A stretch of DNA of 64,000 bases from the NCBI RefSeq assembly GCF_014133895.1, contig NC_050729.1, forward strand, positions 1 to 64,000, in the 5' to 3' direction. The position numbers and the translations under genes are program-made. Below the pieces are notes generated by a model. That model did no database searches, was not told where the DNA came from, and saw only the letters and a program-made list of their open reading frames with translations. Origin of the DNA: Torulaspora globosa (taxonomy: Eukaryota > Ascomycota > Saccharomycetes > Saccharomycetales > Saccharomycetaceae). Below, piece after piece: positions 46,258 through 55,859 of this stretch. How positions within the stretch are numbered: position 1 is the first letter of the stretch; every line of letters starts with the position of its first letter.

Positions 46258-47655
46258 TTACTGATCTAAAAGCGTAGCATTGTAATTCGTGGTATTGTAA
46301 TCCCAGTAGTAGGTCAAGCTGGTGACGTTGCTAACCGAGGTGACATCGCAAGCAGCAGCAAAATTCAAGCCTTGTAATCTACTGGCGGCGTAGTCGTAAA
46401 AGTCATCTTCTGGGCATGAAAAACCAGGACCAGAAGAACATGATTCAATTGGGATCACAGCGTCGTTTACGACATATCTAACGTAAGATTCATTGGAGCA
46501 CTGAAACTTTTGAGTGTATACTCTTGCACCCATTGGAACTTGCCAAGACTTATGGAATACATGGTCGCGGAATGGGACGTAGGTAGCATTCAATGGGTTG
46601 CCATCATCAAATAAACCAACGGTCGTCAGATAGTTCAAGATATCTGTGTCATGGGTGAAACTTAACCAAGCTTTTTGATCCAATTCTTCGCTTTGTTTCA
46701 ATAGCTTCACTGTGGCGTTGAAAAGGTTTGAACCGACGTCCTTAATTAATGGGTAACCTGGACCATCCGAGTAGTAATTTGACAAATCATCGTAGTAAGA
46801 ATACCTGATAAGCTCATCCTGAGTGAAAACATCGCAAATATCACTGTAACCACGGGCACTAATCTCGTATGCACACCAACTGAACAACATGAAAGAATCA
46901 GAGCTGGTCAGGTTCAAACCAGGATTTTGCTTGTTCAGTCTTTTAGCGATATTTTCCAGGTACTTGTCGGAATAAGCATCAGTTATGTTGCTAAAAGCTG
47001 ATTCATTCCATGCGGGACATGAATATCCGGCACTTATGGTGTTGGCACCTGCTGAGGGCTCTTCGTCAATGACTTGCAAGGTAGCGTTGTAATCTGATCC
47101 CAGTGCATCAATGAAGTATTTAGCAGTATCATGAACCCTTCTGGAGCTAGTTGCGAAAACAGTCAGATTAGTATTGTTCTCCAGAAGATTACCGTACTGC
47201 TGTAGGAAATCACGCGCGTGCAGTTTTGCATCCATTTCACCAGTATAAGGGTTCAATGGGTTCACAGAATTCTCCAACGTAGTTTCCTGTTCGAGGTTGT
47301 CCAAATCCTGGATGAAAAACTCATAGTCATCATTTAAGAAGGACAAAGAGCCATTGAAAGTCTTGGTGTAGTTGGATAGTTTGTACCAAGTCTTGAAAAG
47401 CTTGCGTCCTCTACTTTTCGACGGATACCTCTCGCCATGTCTAGCGATCAGCTGAACCTGAGTCATCTCACAACTCTCGGGCGCCTCTCTTGGGATACCA
47501 TAGTCATTTGGGTATGAGAAGTAAGGTGCGTCACCCGCTAGGTAGGGAAAGATGTCGTCCTGTGTACCGATTTTCTGTAGTTCCACTAGTTGAGGAACTA
47601 CAAGACCCTGCGCAACTGGCGATGCAAGTAGAGCAGAAAGTATTAGCGACAACAT
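46258..47655 (-). CDS. Secreted acid phosphatase, PHO5 family
   Basis: The 465-residue histidine acid phosphatase has a signal peptide (MLSLILSALLASPVAQG). The catalytic RHGERYP lies at residues 72-78, with the proton donor in LSFTHDTDIL near 335. Pairs of Cys are spaced as in Pho3/Pho5/Pho11, and there are more than ten N-glycosylation sites. The length equals that of the S. cerevisiae periplasmic acid phosphatases (467). It hydrolyses phosphomonoesters in the cell wall space. A minus-strand TATAAAAG lies at 47729-47736. I see no CACGTG or CACGTT Pho4 site in 47656-48311, so it may be constitutive (PHO3-like) rather than phosphate-starvation induced, or controlled otherwise. The exact orthology among PHO3/5/11 cannot be decided. 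Confidence 0.93.
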   Translation of the reverse strand: MLSLILSALLASPVAQGLVVPQLVELQKIGTQDDIFPYLAGDAPYFSYPNDYGIPREAPESCEMTQVQLIARHGERYPSKSRGRKLFKTWYKLSNYTKTFNGSLSFLNDDYEFFIQDLDNLEQETTLENSVNPLNPYTGEMDAKLHARDFLQQYGNLLENNTNLTVFATSSRRVHDTAKYFIDALGSDYNATLQVIDEEPSAGANTISAGYSCPAWNESAFSNITDAYSDKYLENIAKRLNKQNPGLNLTSSDSFMLFSWCAYEISARGYSDICDVFTQDELIRYSYYDDLSNYYSDGPGYPLIKDVGSNLFNATVKLLKQSEELDQKAWLSFTHDTDILNYLTTVGLFDDGNPLNATYVPFRDHVFHKSWQVPMGARVYTQKFQCSNESYVRYVVNDAVIPIESCSSGPGFSCPEDDFYDYAASRLQGLNFAAACDVTSVSNVTSLTYYWDYNTTNYNATLLDQ

Positions 47656-48311
47656 TCCACTTTTAAGTGTGTCAGTGGCTGTAGATCTGAAGGATTAGAA
47701 GTCCAACAGCTACATTATTTGTTGGCGCACTTTTATATGAAGTTCACGCTCGCGGAGGTGAAGAATTCCCATCCTTTCCTCCGACCGAGTCTTCCTGCAT
47801 GTATCAGCATTTTCGAGTAACTGAAAGAGCTATATGCCCATATCGATCCGTAGATCAACATTCTATCTGAATGGCCTTCAGTCCCGACGTCGTACAACTT
47901 AGCGAACCCGGTTCCTTTTTCAGACATGTAGTATTTGTTTTCAGCTCGTTCAGAAGGCCCGATGTGCACTTAATACTGAAATGGGTAAAACCCAAACAGA
48001 ATAAACGCTCTTCAACGAGAGGTGCAGTGCGTCCAACTAATCTCCGGACCGTGATGAAATGAAAAAAGACCTTGCGGGCATCTGTTAAGAAGCAAAGGCC
48101 TCACTAGTTGCCGAAGTGGGATAACTGCAACAAATGCATTACCTTTTTCAGAAATGATCTGCAAGCGATTTACATCGAGTTTAATATTTCCTGTTCTGGT
48201 CGATAACTCAAAGCTGGGTAACAGGGCGCCTTAGCTCGGTTTTCTGGAAGCCCACAGCAGAGATGGATATGATGGGATAGATAGCATTAGGAGGAAGGAG
48301 TTCGTCAAACA
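47656..48311. other. Divergent promoter region, acid phosphatase / YIL161W-like
   Basis: No gene. It marks the border between the accessory part and the conserved gene order to the right. Confidence 0.6.
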
Positions 48312-48878
48312 ATGTCTGAGGCAGCTAGGAATCCGCCCAAGAAGAGAGATGTTCTGCAAAAAGGACCCCAGATGAAACATTTTTCTGGAAATCAGAGCAA
48401 GCTGAGGAAAAAGACAAAGAAGAAAAGCAATTCTGTCTCATCTAGAACCAGTCATTTCAATCCGGAGGATGCTGAGCAGCGTGACAACGAGATCAACCAA
48501 TGTTTCCACGTTTTGGGCAACAGGAGTATGAAACTCTTCAAAAAAGGTACAGCTGTAACCTCGTATGGCCTTAACCTGGATGTCAGACTACCAGAGAAAG
48601 TCGCAGTTAAGCTCATTCTAAATGTGCCACACGAGTATCCAAAGTCACCATTGCAGTTGCAATGGAAAAAGAGCTCATCGGGCGATAACTTACCCAGAGA
48701 GATTACATTTCAGACGCTAGTTCGGAATTTCAACTTTAAAGCCCGTGACATGTCGTTACAAAAGATACCAATGATAGCACAACTGAATTATTTAGTGTAT
48801 AAGGCAGAGAACCTCGCTGCTTCCGGCTTCAAGCTGATAGATCGACGAGAGCGAGAGTTTTTTGCCGCCTTTGGTTAG
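48312..48878 (+). CDS. YIL161W-like protein of unknown function
   Basis: The 188-residue protein has a basic, low-complexity N-terminus (KLRKKTKKKSNSVSSR) and a folded C-terminal part. The latter (about 55-175: QRDNEINQCFHVLGNRS, VRLPEKVAVKLILNVPHEYP, a Pro-rich turn then long strands) resembles an RWD/UBC-like shape. I identify it by position: it is convergent with POT1, as YIL161W is in S. cerevisiae. Its stop codon and that of POT1 are separated by a single base, so the two transcripts must overlap. No function is known to me. The ATG at 48312 is the first in frame. Confidence 0.8.
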   Translation: MSEAARNPPKKRDVLQKGPQMKHFSGNQSKLRKKTKKKSNSVSSRTSHFNPEDAEQRDNEINQCFHVLGNRSMKLFKKGTAVTSYGLNLDVRLPEKVAVKLILNVPHEYPKSPLQLQWKKSSSGDNLPREITFQTLVRNFNFKARDMSLQKIPMIAQLNYLVYKAENLAASGFKLIDRREREFFAAFG

Positions 48879-48879
48879 A

Positions 48880-50106
48880 CTACTCCCTGATAAATACCGC
48901 CGCAGCACCCATACCGGTACCGATACACATACTAACCACCCCAATTTGGTCTCTTTTTAGCTCACGTAAGATTGTGGCAACCTGGCGTGCGCCTGTGCAG
49001 CCCAGCGGATGACCAAGGGCAATGGCGCCACCGCGAGGGTTCACCTTTTGGGGATCAATTTCCAGTTTGTGAATGCAGTACAAGGCCTGGGCCGCGAATG
49101 CCTCATTGATCTCAAATACATCAATATCGTCAATACTCAAACCGACATCCTTGAGCACCCTTGGAATGGCGTAAGCAGGGCCGACACCCATAATCTCGGG
49201 TGGCACTCCGACGGCTTGGAACGCAGCATAGCGTGCTATGATCGGTAGGTTGAGCCTTTCAGCTACCGATCTTCTGGCCAAAAGTACACCCGCGACACCA
49301 TCCGAAATTTGCGAAGAGTTCCCCGCGGTGGTGGTCCCCTTGTCCTTGATGAACGCAGGTTTCAGCATACCCAAGCTTTTGGCCGTGACATTCGCACGGG
49401 GTCCCTCGTCTTTGTCGACCTTCTTGCCATCTGGTAGAGTGATGGGCAGAATCTCGTCTTGAAAGTCGCCCCTCGAAGAGGCGGCCTCTGCCTTTTGGTA
49501 TGAGCTCGCAGCAAATTCGTCCTGCATCTGTCTGGTGATGACATACTTGTGGGCCACGTTCTCATTCGTGAATCCCATGGGGATTAAGCACTTCCTCGCC
49601 TTCGAATCCTGCTTCATTTCATCAGAGATCGACCCCAGCGGGTTTACAGTGCCGTAGTTCTTCGACATCGACTCCACCCCTAATGCTAGACCAATATCGA
49701 TCTGGCCGACCCTGATCTTATTGGCGATGTCATTTACTGCGGTCAGTCCGGACGAACATTGTCTGTTGACGGCTTCGAACGGAGTCGTAAAAGGGATGCC
49801 AGCCGCCAGACAGGCGGCTCTATGTTCCGTTGCCCCAGCACCCATGTTCAGAACATTTCCGCACGTGACCTCTCCGATCAACTCCCGATGCTCCGCTATC
49901 TCTGGTGGGAGTCGATCAAAGAACTCATTCAAAAACTGTAGTACGAGGTAATCTGAATTCAAGTCCTTAAACGATCCCTTGAAGCCCTTTCCAATGGCGG
50001 ATCTATGAGCGCTCACTATTACCACATCATCGGGCCTCTGTTTCCGCACATTGTTGCGGTACTCCCCGGTAAGATGATCCTTGATCTCTGCCAACCTCTC
50101 AGCCAT
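48880..50106 (-). CDS. POT1: Peroxisomal 3-ketoacyl-CoA thiolase
   Basis: The 408-residue thiolase starts at the ATG at 50106 (MAERLAEIKDHL); the codon two positions upstream is TTG. RLAEIKDHL near the N-terminus is a PTS2 signal (R-L-x5-H-L), so Pex7 should import it into peroxisomes. The nucleophile Cys is in NRQCSSGLTAVNDIA, the His in INEAFAAQA / GGAIALGHPLGCTGAR, and the second Cys in SMCIGTGMGAA. It performs the last step of fatty-acid beta-oxidation, releasing acetyl-CoA. The upstream region contains an oleate response element. It is convergent with the YIL161W-like gene and divergent from BNR1, as in S. cerevisiae chromosome IX. Confidence 0.97.
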   Translation of the reverse strand: MAERLAEIKDHLTGEYRNNVRKQRPDDVVIVSAHRSAIGKGFKGSFKDLNSDYLVLQFLNEFFDRLPPEIAEHRELIGEVTCGNVLNMGAGATEHRAACLAAGIPFTTPFEAVNRQCSSGLTAVNDIANKIRVGQIDIGLALGVESMSKNYGTVNPLGSISDEMKQDSKARKCLIPMGFTNENVAHKYVITRQMQDEFAASSYQKAEAASSRGDFQDEILPITLPDGKKVDKDEGPRANVTAKSLGMLKPAFIKDKGTTTAGNSSQISDGVAGVLLARRSVAERLNLPIIARYAAFQAVGVPPEIMGVGPAYAIPRVLKDVGLSIDDIDVFEINEAFAAQALYCIHKLEIDPQKVNPRGGAIALGHPLGCTGARQVATILRELKRDQIGVVSMCIGTGMGAAAVFIRE

Positions 50107-50177
50107 TGCCAACTTATCTGTATTATTCCTTGTCAGTGAAGATCATCCGATTACTCATCTTTTCTACCTACCTGCGC

Positions 50178-50185
50178 TTTATATA
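50178..50185 (-). promoter_or_regulatory. TATA box of POT1
   Basis: The minus-strand TATATAAA lies 72-79 bases upstream of the POT1 start codon. Confidence 0.65.
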
Positions 50186-50241
50186 TGTCATGATGAGCGG
50201 AACCGGATCCCTCTTTGAAGGACTTCCCCACATCGGAGTCT

Positions 50242-50264
50242 CGGTGTTAAAGCCGTCCGGGCCG
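50242..50264. promoter_or_regulatory. Oleate response element (Oaf1-Pip2 type)
   Basis: CGG-TGT-TAA-N11-CCG matches the consensus CGG-N3-TNA-N8-12-CCG. It lies 136-158 bases upstream of the POT1 ATG, within the 408-base divergent region shared with BNR1. Other CGG/CCG triplets nearby may extend the site. It predicts oleate-induced expression of POT1. Confidence 0.7.
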
Positions 50265-50514
50265 GGGAACTTTTTGAATTTTTAGTTGTCCGGGACAATA
50301 GGGGTTCGCCGGACAATCAGTTCGGACACCGCATCGCGGATCAACAATGACAAGAAACACGGCTTGAAGCAGCACAGCTCACTAGTAGAAGGGCGTATCT
50401 GCTGACACCGGGTATCGATTTTGAGCTGTCAAGGCTGGTGCTGTATCAGGTTCTGCAGATTTTTGAACTTGGCAGGCAGTGGTCGCTAGCGGCAGCCTGT
50501 ATTTTGAGATACAA

Positions 50515-53500
50515 ATGATGCGCGGCTACAGTGGCGAGCGCTGGGTTGATCCGTATGACTACAAAAGAAGATCGCGTTCATTGGGCAATGAAAGTAGTCT
50601 TGACGTTCGATCGAGTGGGCTAACAGCGGCAGGTGAGGACTTTGGTGTTTCGCAAACCGATGAGCTAATAAACCGAGGGCTGTCGCTGGCGGGCCGAGGA
50701 TTGACGGGCGATGGCAGTGTTAGTGGGTTAGTGGGAAAGAACTATTCTACAAGTGAGATTGAAAGCAGGCGATTTGATCCACGCAACCCTCCTGCGGACG
50801 GCTCCGTGGAAGAAGAATTTCAACAGCTTCTGCAAGACAAGACATACTTTTGGGGTGAGGCGAGGAAGAACCTGCCGAACTTCTCGAGGGAAAAGAAATG
50901 GTCTCTAATCTGTTCGTTTCGATCCAAAGAGTCTCCGAACTGCTCTAATGACTCTTTGACGGCTCCTCTGCTGCGGAATCAGCTTCTTCAGAATTTGGAC
51001 CAGTCGCTGCGAGCGCCTGGAAATCGTTCAAAGAATCTGCACCAGCTGGAGAAGGCACTTCGTCAGTCAGGCTTTGCGCAAGCATTTCTAGCTCAAGATG
51101 GTATCAAAACGTTGTTTGATTGCTCGCCCGATATCCAGGCCGACGACCAATACGTCTACCTGCGGTGCTTTAAAACCTTAATGAACTACGATCAAGCCAG
51201 ATTCGGGATTTTGAATTCCCCTGCGCTGCTTAATTATTTTTGTGGCCTAGTGGTGGATGAGATCACTCGTTTGAGCTGCAAACTGGTCTCAGCAGAAATT
51301 CTTCTTTTGCTAACGTATGTTGATGAAGAGAATGGCTATGAAAAAGTGTTGAAAGGCTTAAGCGGACAGATAAAAGGATGGCTTGAATGTCTGCAACGGA
51401 TTCTAACCACAGAAATACCAGACGATAATGAACCCTTCTACGCGCGGATCAAGGCTGGGAAGAACAGGAATAATTTTGTTCTTACTTCTCTGTTTCTTAT
51501 CAACTCTATTGGTCAGGCACTTCGAATAAAAGAGCAAAAGATTCATTTCGTTAGAAGTTTGAAGGAGAATAAGATTCACCATTGTTTCCATTTAATGAAA
51601 CAACTTCGGGTGAATGACATAGACAAGCAGGTTGAAATATATGTGGAGCTCGAAAGAAAGATTTTGGAAACTTGCTTTGCAAAGGGACAACTGGAAGACA
51701 GTGTTTATGAACCAGCGCTCCAACAATTAATAAATTCTACCAAGGGAACTCTGATCGAGCAAGACCTATCGTGTCTTATCGACTCTTTCAATCAAATTGT
51801 TGGCTCAAGGACGACCGCCGAGTCAATAAAAATCTTCAAATCGCTGCGCTCGATACTTGAGTATTTGATTGACAACTTCTGTACAAATGTTCCCTCTCAG
51901 CCCGCAACATTAGTTCAGGAATCTATCAACAAGTTCTTGGACAAGCTGGAATCCGATGAGATTGCCAGAAGGGCCATGAATGAAATGACAGAACTTGAAA
52001 ATACAATAATATCGTTGCGCAAACAGTTGAGCGAACTTAAGGAGCTCAAGGATACATCAAAGGAAAAGCTGGTTAAAGAGCTTAAATACGCTAAAACTAT
52101 CAGTGAGACAAAGGACACAGAAATCTTAGAGCTATCCAAAAAGTTAGAAGAAACCAAAGAATTGAGAAGAAAGGATGAGAAAAAACTTGAGCATGCTTTG
52201 TCACAGTCATTGTCAGATAAGATAAAAGGGAACTCTCATTCAGTTTTTGACAATCTTAAGGCAAGGACTCAGCTAAACAAAACCAAACCAAAAAGAGTAC
52301 GATCGATGTTAAAAAGCCAGCGGCTTCAATCTCTTTCATCCTACGTTGAACCTTTGGCGAAAGTTGATTCAATTGTTAATTCGTATAACAAAGGAAATTC
52401 TCCCGACGAATGCGGCAAAGTATCCGACTCATCATTTTCGACCTCATTCGAGGACAGCTTTCTGCATTCTGACGCTGTTCGTACAGCCAGGAAAGTATCT
52501 CCAGATTCGGAAGGTGAGTCGCCGCAACAGCTTTCGAAGAAGAAGGTTCGCTTGGGTAAATCGGTTGATGATTTGGATGGAATATCTCGCAGGTCGGAAC
52601 TCGCGGTTGCCTCACAAAACATGGCTATAGCTCCATCGACTGTTCTCTCGATAGAAAACAACAAATCAGCCGTAAACTCGAAAGTACCAGCACCCTTGCC
52701 TGTTCCACCGCCTCCGCCTCCGCCGCCACCTCCACCATTACCTGAGGCTTTCGGGAAAGCTAGCAGAGAGCGGTCAGGCCTTTCTGGCGAGGCAGTATCG
52801 AGTGATGATGTTCCACCGCCACCACCGTTACCAGCCGCTCTTCTGGAATCAAACGTCTCCAAACCTCCGGCCAAGGAAGCCATGAAACAAATCCATTGGG
52901 AAAAGCTCGACGAAATTGCAGAAACTCTATGGGAGGATCAAGAACAAAAAAACGAAACTTTTAAAGAACTAGAGAAAAGCGGCATATTCTCCCAGATTGA
53001 AAGCTGTTTCAAAATCAAAGAAAGAGCGGTAAAACCTTTTGAGAAAACCGATACAGCAGAAAAGAGTAACACTAAGACATTTCTGCCCAGAGATCTAGCT
53101 CAGCAGTTCGGGATCAATCTTCATATGTTCTCCCAGTATTCTCCGGATGAATTCGTACTGAAAGTCCTTAAATGTGATATGGAGATCCTTCAGAACTCAA
53201 CGGCCCTTGAGTTTTTTACCAGAGAAGATCTGGTCAAAATTCCATCTTCTTTGCACAAGTTATTCGGGCCGTACAGTTCCGACTATTTGCATGATCGGAA
53301 GCCAGAGAAGAATCCATCCGAACTCGACCGGCCAGATAGAATTTTCCTGGACCTTTGCTACAACTTAAGGGCCTATTGGTATGAGAGATCCATCTGCCTA
53401 CTGACTCTCACCACTTATGAAAGGGACTACTATGATCTGGTTTACCGACTTCAGAAAATTGACGACGTCATTCAGCGGCTAAAGCACGGGTTTAGGTTTA

Positions 53501-54351
53501 AAAACTTTTTGTATATCATCGTGGAGATCGGAAATTACATGAATAAAAGACCAGCTGGAGGCATTCGGTTGAGCTCGCTGAATAAACTTGCTTTCGTCAA
53601 GTCCAGCTCGGATAAGAGTGTTTCGTTTCTCCATTTCGTGGAAAGATTGATTAGAGTGAAGTATCCAGATCTCTATGGGTTCACAGATGAGCTAGGTAAA
53701 GTAGAGGACCTCGGAAAGATCTCGTTGGATCATTTAGAACAAGAATGCAGTGATTTCCGCACTAAGATAGGCACTGTCGTGAGTATCATTAAGGAGGGCA
53801 AACTTTCGGATCCGGATGTACTCCATCCGGAAGATCTCGTTGTCAAGAAGATGACTTACAAAGCCAACCGGGCCCAAAAGAAAGCTGATCTGCTACAGGA
53901 TCAGTTAAAATTGATCAGCAATGATCTCAGTAAGCTCATGAGATACTACGGGGAGGACTGCGAGAAGCCTGAGGCCAAGGATGGCTTCTTCCAAAACCTG
54001 ATAGAGTTCTCTCAGACTTTCAGAAAGTGTGCCAAGGAAAACGTAGAGAGAGAAGAATGCGAAAGAGTGTACGAGCAAAGAAAGATCATGATCGAGACTC
54101 GCCGAAGGTCAGTATCAAATAACAACGCAAAGCTGCAGGACGAAGAGGATGCGGTTGACGTCCTGCTGGCCAAACTCAGAGGAGTCGAAAAGAGTTCAGC
54201 CCTCGTCAGGAGGCGGAGAAGCACTAAATATTTTGATATCTCTTCCCAGGGAAAAGATTCCTCTCAGAAGCCTAGACCGATTCCTGCAGGCACTAATGCG
54301 GTTTTGCTTGAGAGGACACATGCAATGCTAGAAGACATCCACAACATCTAG
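50515..54351 (+). CDS. BNR1: Formin Bnr1
   Basis: The 1278-residue formin starts at the ATG at 50515, directly followed by a second ATG; the codon at 50479 is GTG. An N-terminal GTPase-binding/FH3 armadillo region spans about 90-450 (FQQLLQDKTYFWGE, LRCFKTLMNYDQARFG, FLINSIGQALRIKEQ). A coiled coil lies at about 490-565. The FH1 has a run of eleven prolines near 729-739 and a second proline run near 768. The FH2 begins at MKQIHWEKLDEI (about 787) and continues to about 1160, with the conserved EIGNYMNKRPAGGIRLSSL near 1005. An Arg-rich DAD-like tail RRRRS lies near 1230. It nucleates and elongates unbranched actin filaments at the bud neck; Rho4-type GTPases relieve autoinhibition. The length is close to S. 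cerevisiae Bnr1 (1375), and the position next to POT1 supports BNR1 rather than BNI1. Confidence 0.96.
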   Translation: MMRGYSGERWVDPYDYKRRSRSLGNESSLDVRSSGLTAAGEDFGVSQTDELINRGLSLAGRGLTGDGSVSGLVGKNYSTSEIESRRFDPRNPPADGSVEEEFQQLLQDKTYFWGEARKNLPNFSREKKWSLICSFRSKESPNCSNDSLTAPLLRNQLLQNLDQSLRAPGNRSKNLHQLEKALRQSGFAQAFLAQDGIKTLFDCSPDIQADDQYVYLRCFKTLMNYDQARFGILNSPALLNYFCGLVVDEITRLSCKLVSAEILLLLTYVDEENGYEKVLKGLSGQIKGWLECLQRILTTEIPDDNEPFYARIKAGKNRNNFVLTSLFLINSIGQALRIKEQKIHFVRSLKENKIHHCFHLMKQLRVNDIDKQVEIYVELERKILETCFAKGQLEDSVYEPALQQLINSTKGTLIEQDLSCLIDSFNQIVGSRTTAESIKIFKSLRSILEYLIDNFCTNVPSQPATLVQESINKFLDKLESDEIARRAMNEMTELENTIISLRKQLSELKELKDTSKEKLVKELKYAKTISETKDTEILELSKKLEETKELRRKDEKKLEHALSQSLSDKIKGNSHSVFDNLKARTQLNKTKPKRVRSMLKSQRLQSLSSYVEPLAKVDSIVNSYNKGNSPDECGKVSDSSFSTSFEDSFLHSDAVRTARKVSPDSEGESPQQLSKKKVRLGKSVDDLDGISRRSELAVASQNMAIAPSTVLSIENNKSAVNSKVPAPLPVPPPPPPPPPPPLPEAFGKASRERSGLSGEAVSSDDVPPPPPLPAALLESNVSKPPAKEAMKQIHWEKLDEIAETLWEDQEQKNETFKELEKSGIFSQIESCFKIKERAVKPFEKTDTAEKSNTKTFLPRDLAQQFGINLHMFSQYSPDEFVLKVLKCDMEILQNSTALEFFTREDLVKIPSSLHKLFGPYSSDYLHDRKPEKNPSELDRPDRIFLDLCYNLRAYWYERSICLLTLTTYERDYYDLVYRLQKIDDVIQRLKHGFRFKNFLYIIVEIGNYMNKRPAGGIRLSSLNKLAFVKSSSDKSVSFLHFVERLIRVKYPDLYGFTDELGKVEDLGKISLDHLEQECSDFRTKIGTVVSIIKEGKLSDPDVLHPEDLVVKKMTYKANRAQKKADLLQDQLKLISNDLSKLMRYYGEDCEKPEAKDGFFQNLIEFSQTFRKCAKENVEREECERVYEQRKIMIETRRRSVSNNNAKLQDEEDAVDVLLAKLRGVEKSSALVRRRRSTKYFDISSQGKDSSQKPRPIPAGTNAVLLERTHAMLEDIHNI

Positions 54352-54684
54352 CAGACGGAATCCGTAAAGATATCACTGATGGACCAACAGAAATAGATGT
54401 CTTGGCTGGCCATTTCGCTTTCCTGTCACGTGCAACACCGGAAAATCTATTGAAAGGAGAATTCATCGCTTTCTACAGGACATCAATCTTACAAGAGTCT
54501 TCGTGGGAGTGCTTTAAACTCAATCCTCATTCAACAGTTGGTATCGTGCTAAAATAACGAAGATAAAGCATTGATTGCTATCGAGTCACTCGCTTACAAG
54601 ATAATTTTTGAGCTTCGAGAGAAAGGGAGACCGAGAATTCCTTAGTTTCGTGCCAGAACCATCGTTGAAAAATCACGTCCTAAA
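54352..54684. other. Intergenic BNR1 - AIM20/SKG1-like
   Basis: No gene is seen. It holds the BNR1 3' region and the promoter of the next gene; a TCACGTG motif lies at 54425-54431. Confidence 0.6.
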
Positions 54685-55686
54685 ATGGCTCCGATTTCTA
54701 CAGCAGTAGGTTGCGCTGTGGGCATACCCATTGGGCTTGGTGTATTGGTTGCACTGTTCTTTTGGGCACGCATGCAGAGAAGGCTTAAAAAAGAGGAAGA
54801 AGAGGATAAAGAACTGCAAAACGTACTTCAAGACAATGAATCGATCGCGTTCGGAAATCTAGAGTCGCTAAAACAGCCTGAAGTTTGGGAAAACAAGAAA
54901 CATGTGTCGGGTGATATTGCCAAAGAGGATACAGAGGTTTGTTACGACCACAAGGTCTCTGACCATCATATCTCGGGATCCGGATCTTCTGATGGGTCGG
55001 TGAGCCACGAAGAGAAACTTTCCGCAAGCGCTGCTGGCAACGATAAGGGAAGGAATAGCAAACTGTTTGTCCCCGCATACCGAAGGAAGATTAATACACT
55101 TCAAGCCAAGCTAACCGGAAGTGCTGGCAATAGCACAAGAAATAGCTCCAGCACTTCACTCACGTCATCGCAGAAAATACCCAGGACACAAGTAAGTGTG
55201 TACGATCAGATGATTCCGGTAGTGGCATCCGATGCTCAAGGGATCTTCGATGATAACGAAGAAAAGGATCGACAGTCGAGTAATGATCATCTCATCAGGA
55301 ATCTCAACAATCAGGACTTTGGCTCGTACCCAAGACGTGCCTCTTCATCGAGCTTGAGCCAGTTGCATTCAACCAACCACTCGTCATCCTCTTTCCACAC
55401 ACGGGCATCCTCCCTGAGCTCCGCATTAAAGCCGGGAGCACCGGCGGAAAACGTCTTTGCAACGCCGAAAAGTGAGAAAGTGTTGGGCAACAAATCTCGG
55501 ACTGATGACAGGGTGGACAAGCAAGACAGACAGGGAAAACATGACGACGTTTACCTGCTGAAAAACAATTATGACATAACAAATTCCAGTGAAATAGCGG
55601 AGGAGGATCAGTACGAAAACGAGTTTACAAACTATTCAGCAAACAAACGAGAATTCATCGATAGTCTGAGGCCGAAAAAGCTTTAG
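54685..55686 (+). CDS. AIM20/SKG1-like single-pass membrane protein
   Basis: The 333-residue protein has one N-terminal transmembrane segment (VGCAVGIPIGLGVLVALFFW, about 7-26) followed at once by basic (RMQRRLKKEEEE) then acidic residues, so the large Ser/Asn-rich remainder faces the cytosol. The membrane segment with CAVGIP is the hallmark shared by S. cerevisiae Skg1 and Aim20, ohnologs involved in cell-wall polymer composition and vesicle traffic. The pre-duplication gene is expected exactly here, between BNR1 and COA1. The length is nearer Skg1 (355) than Aim20 (204). The ATG is at 54685. Confidence 0.85.
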   Translation: MAPISTAVGCAVGIPIGLGVLVALFFWARMQRRLKKEEEEDKELQNVLQDNESIAFGNLESLKQPEVWENKKHVSGDIAKEDTEVCYDHKVSDHHISGSGSSDGSVSHEEKLSASAAGNDKGRNSKLFVPAYRRKINTLQAKLTGSAGNSTRNSSSTSLTSSQKIPRTQVSVYDQMIPVVASDAQGIFDDNEEKDRQSSNDHLIRNLNNQDFGSYPRRASSSSLSQLHSTNHSSSSFHTRASSLSSALKPGAPAENVFATPKSEKVLGNKSRTDDRVDKQDRQGKHDDVYLLKNNYDITNSSEIAEEDQYENEFTNYSANKREFIDSLRPKKL

Positions 55687-55859
55687 AAGTTCAGCTATCT
55701 GCGGGAGCGTTATTCCAGGGCCTGTTCCGCCAGCAGCGAAGCGCGGCCCAGCGCTCAGCTAAGGACATTACTTTAACGAGTCTTCGCTTACGTCAGGTGA
55801 GAGAGATATTTCTCTTGTTTATGGTAGAAACATATATACATGATAAACCGAAGAGCCAC

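Noticed and set aside
52341..52883. Minus-strand 180-codon ORF inside BNR1
   Set aside because: Shadow of the FH1 proline run (CCN codons read as Gly on the other strand); BNR1 is well supported.
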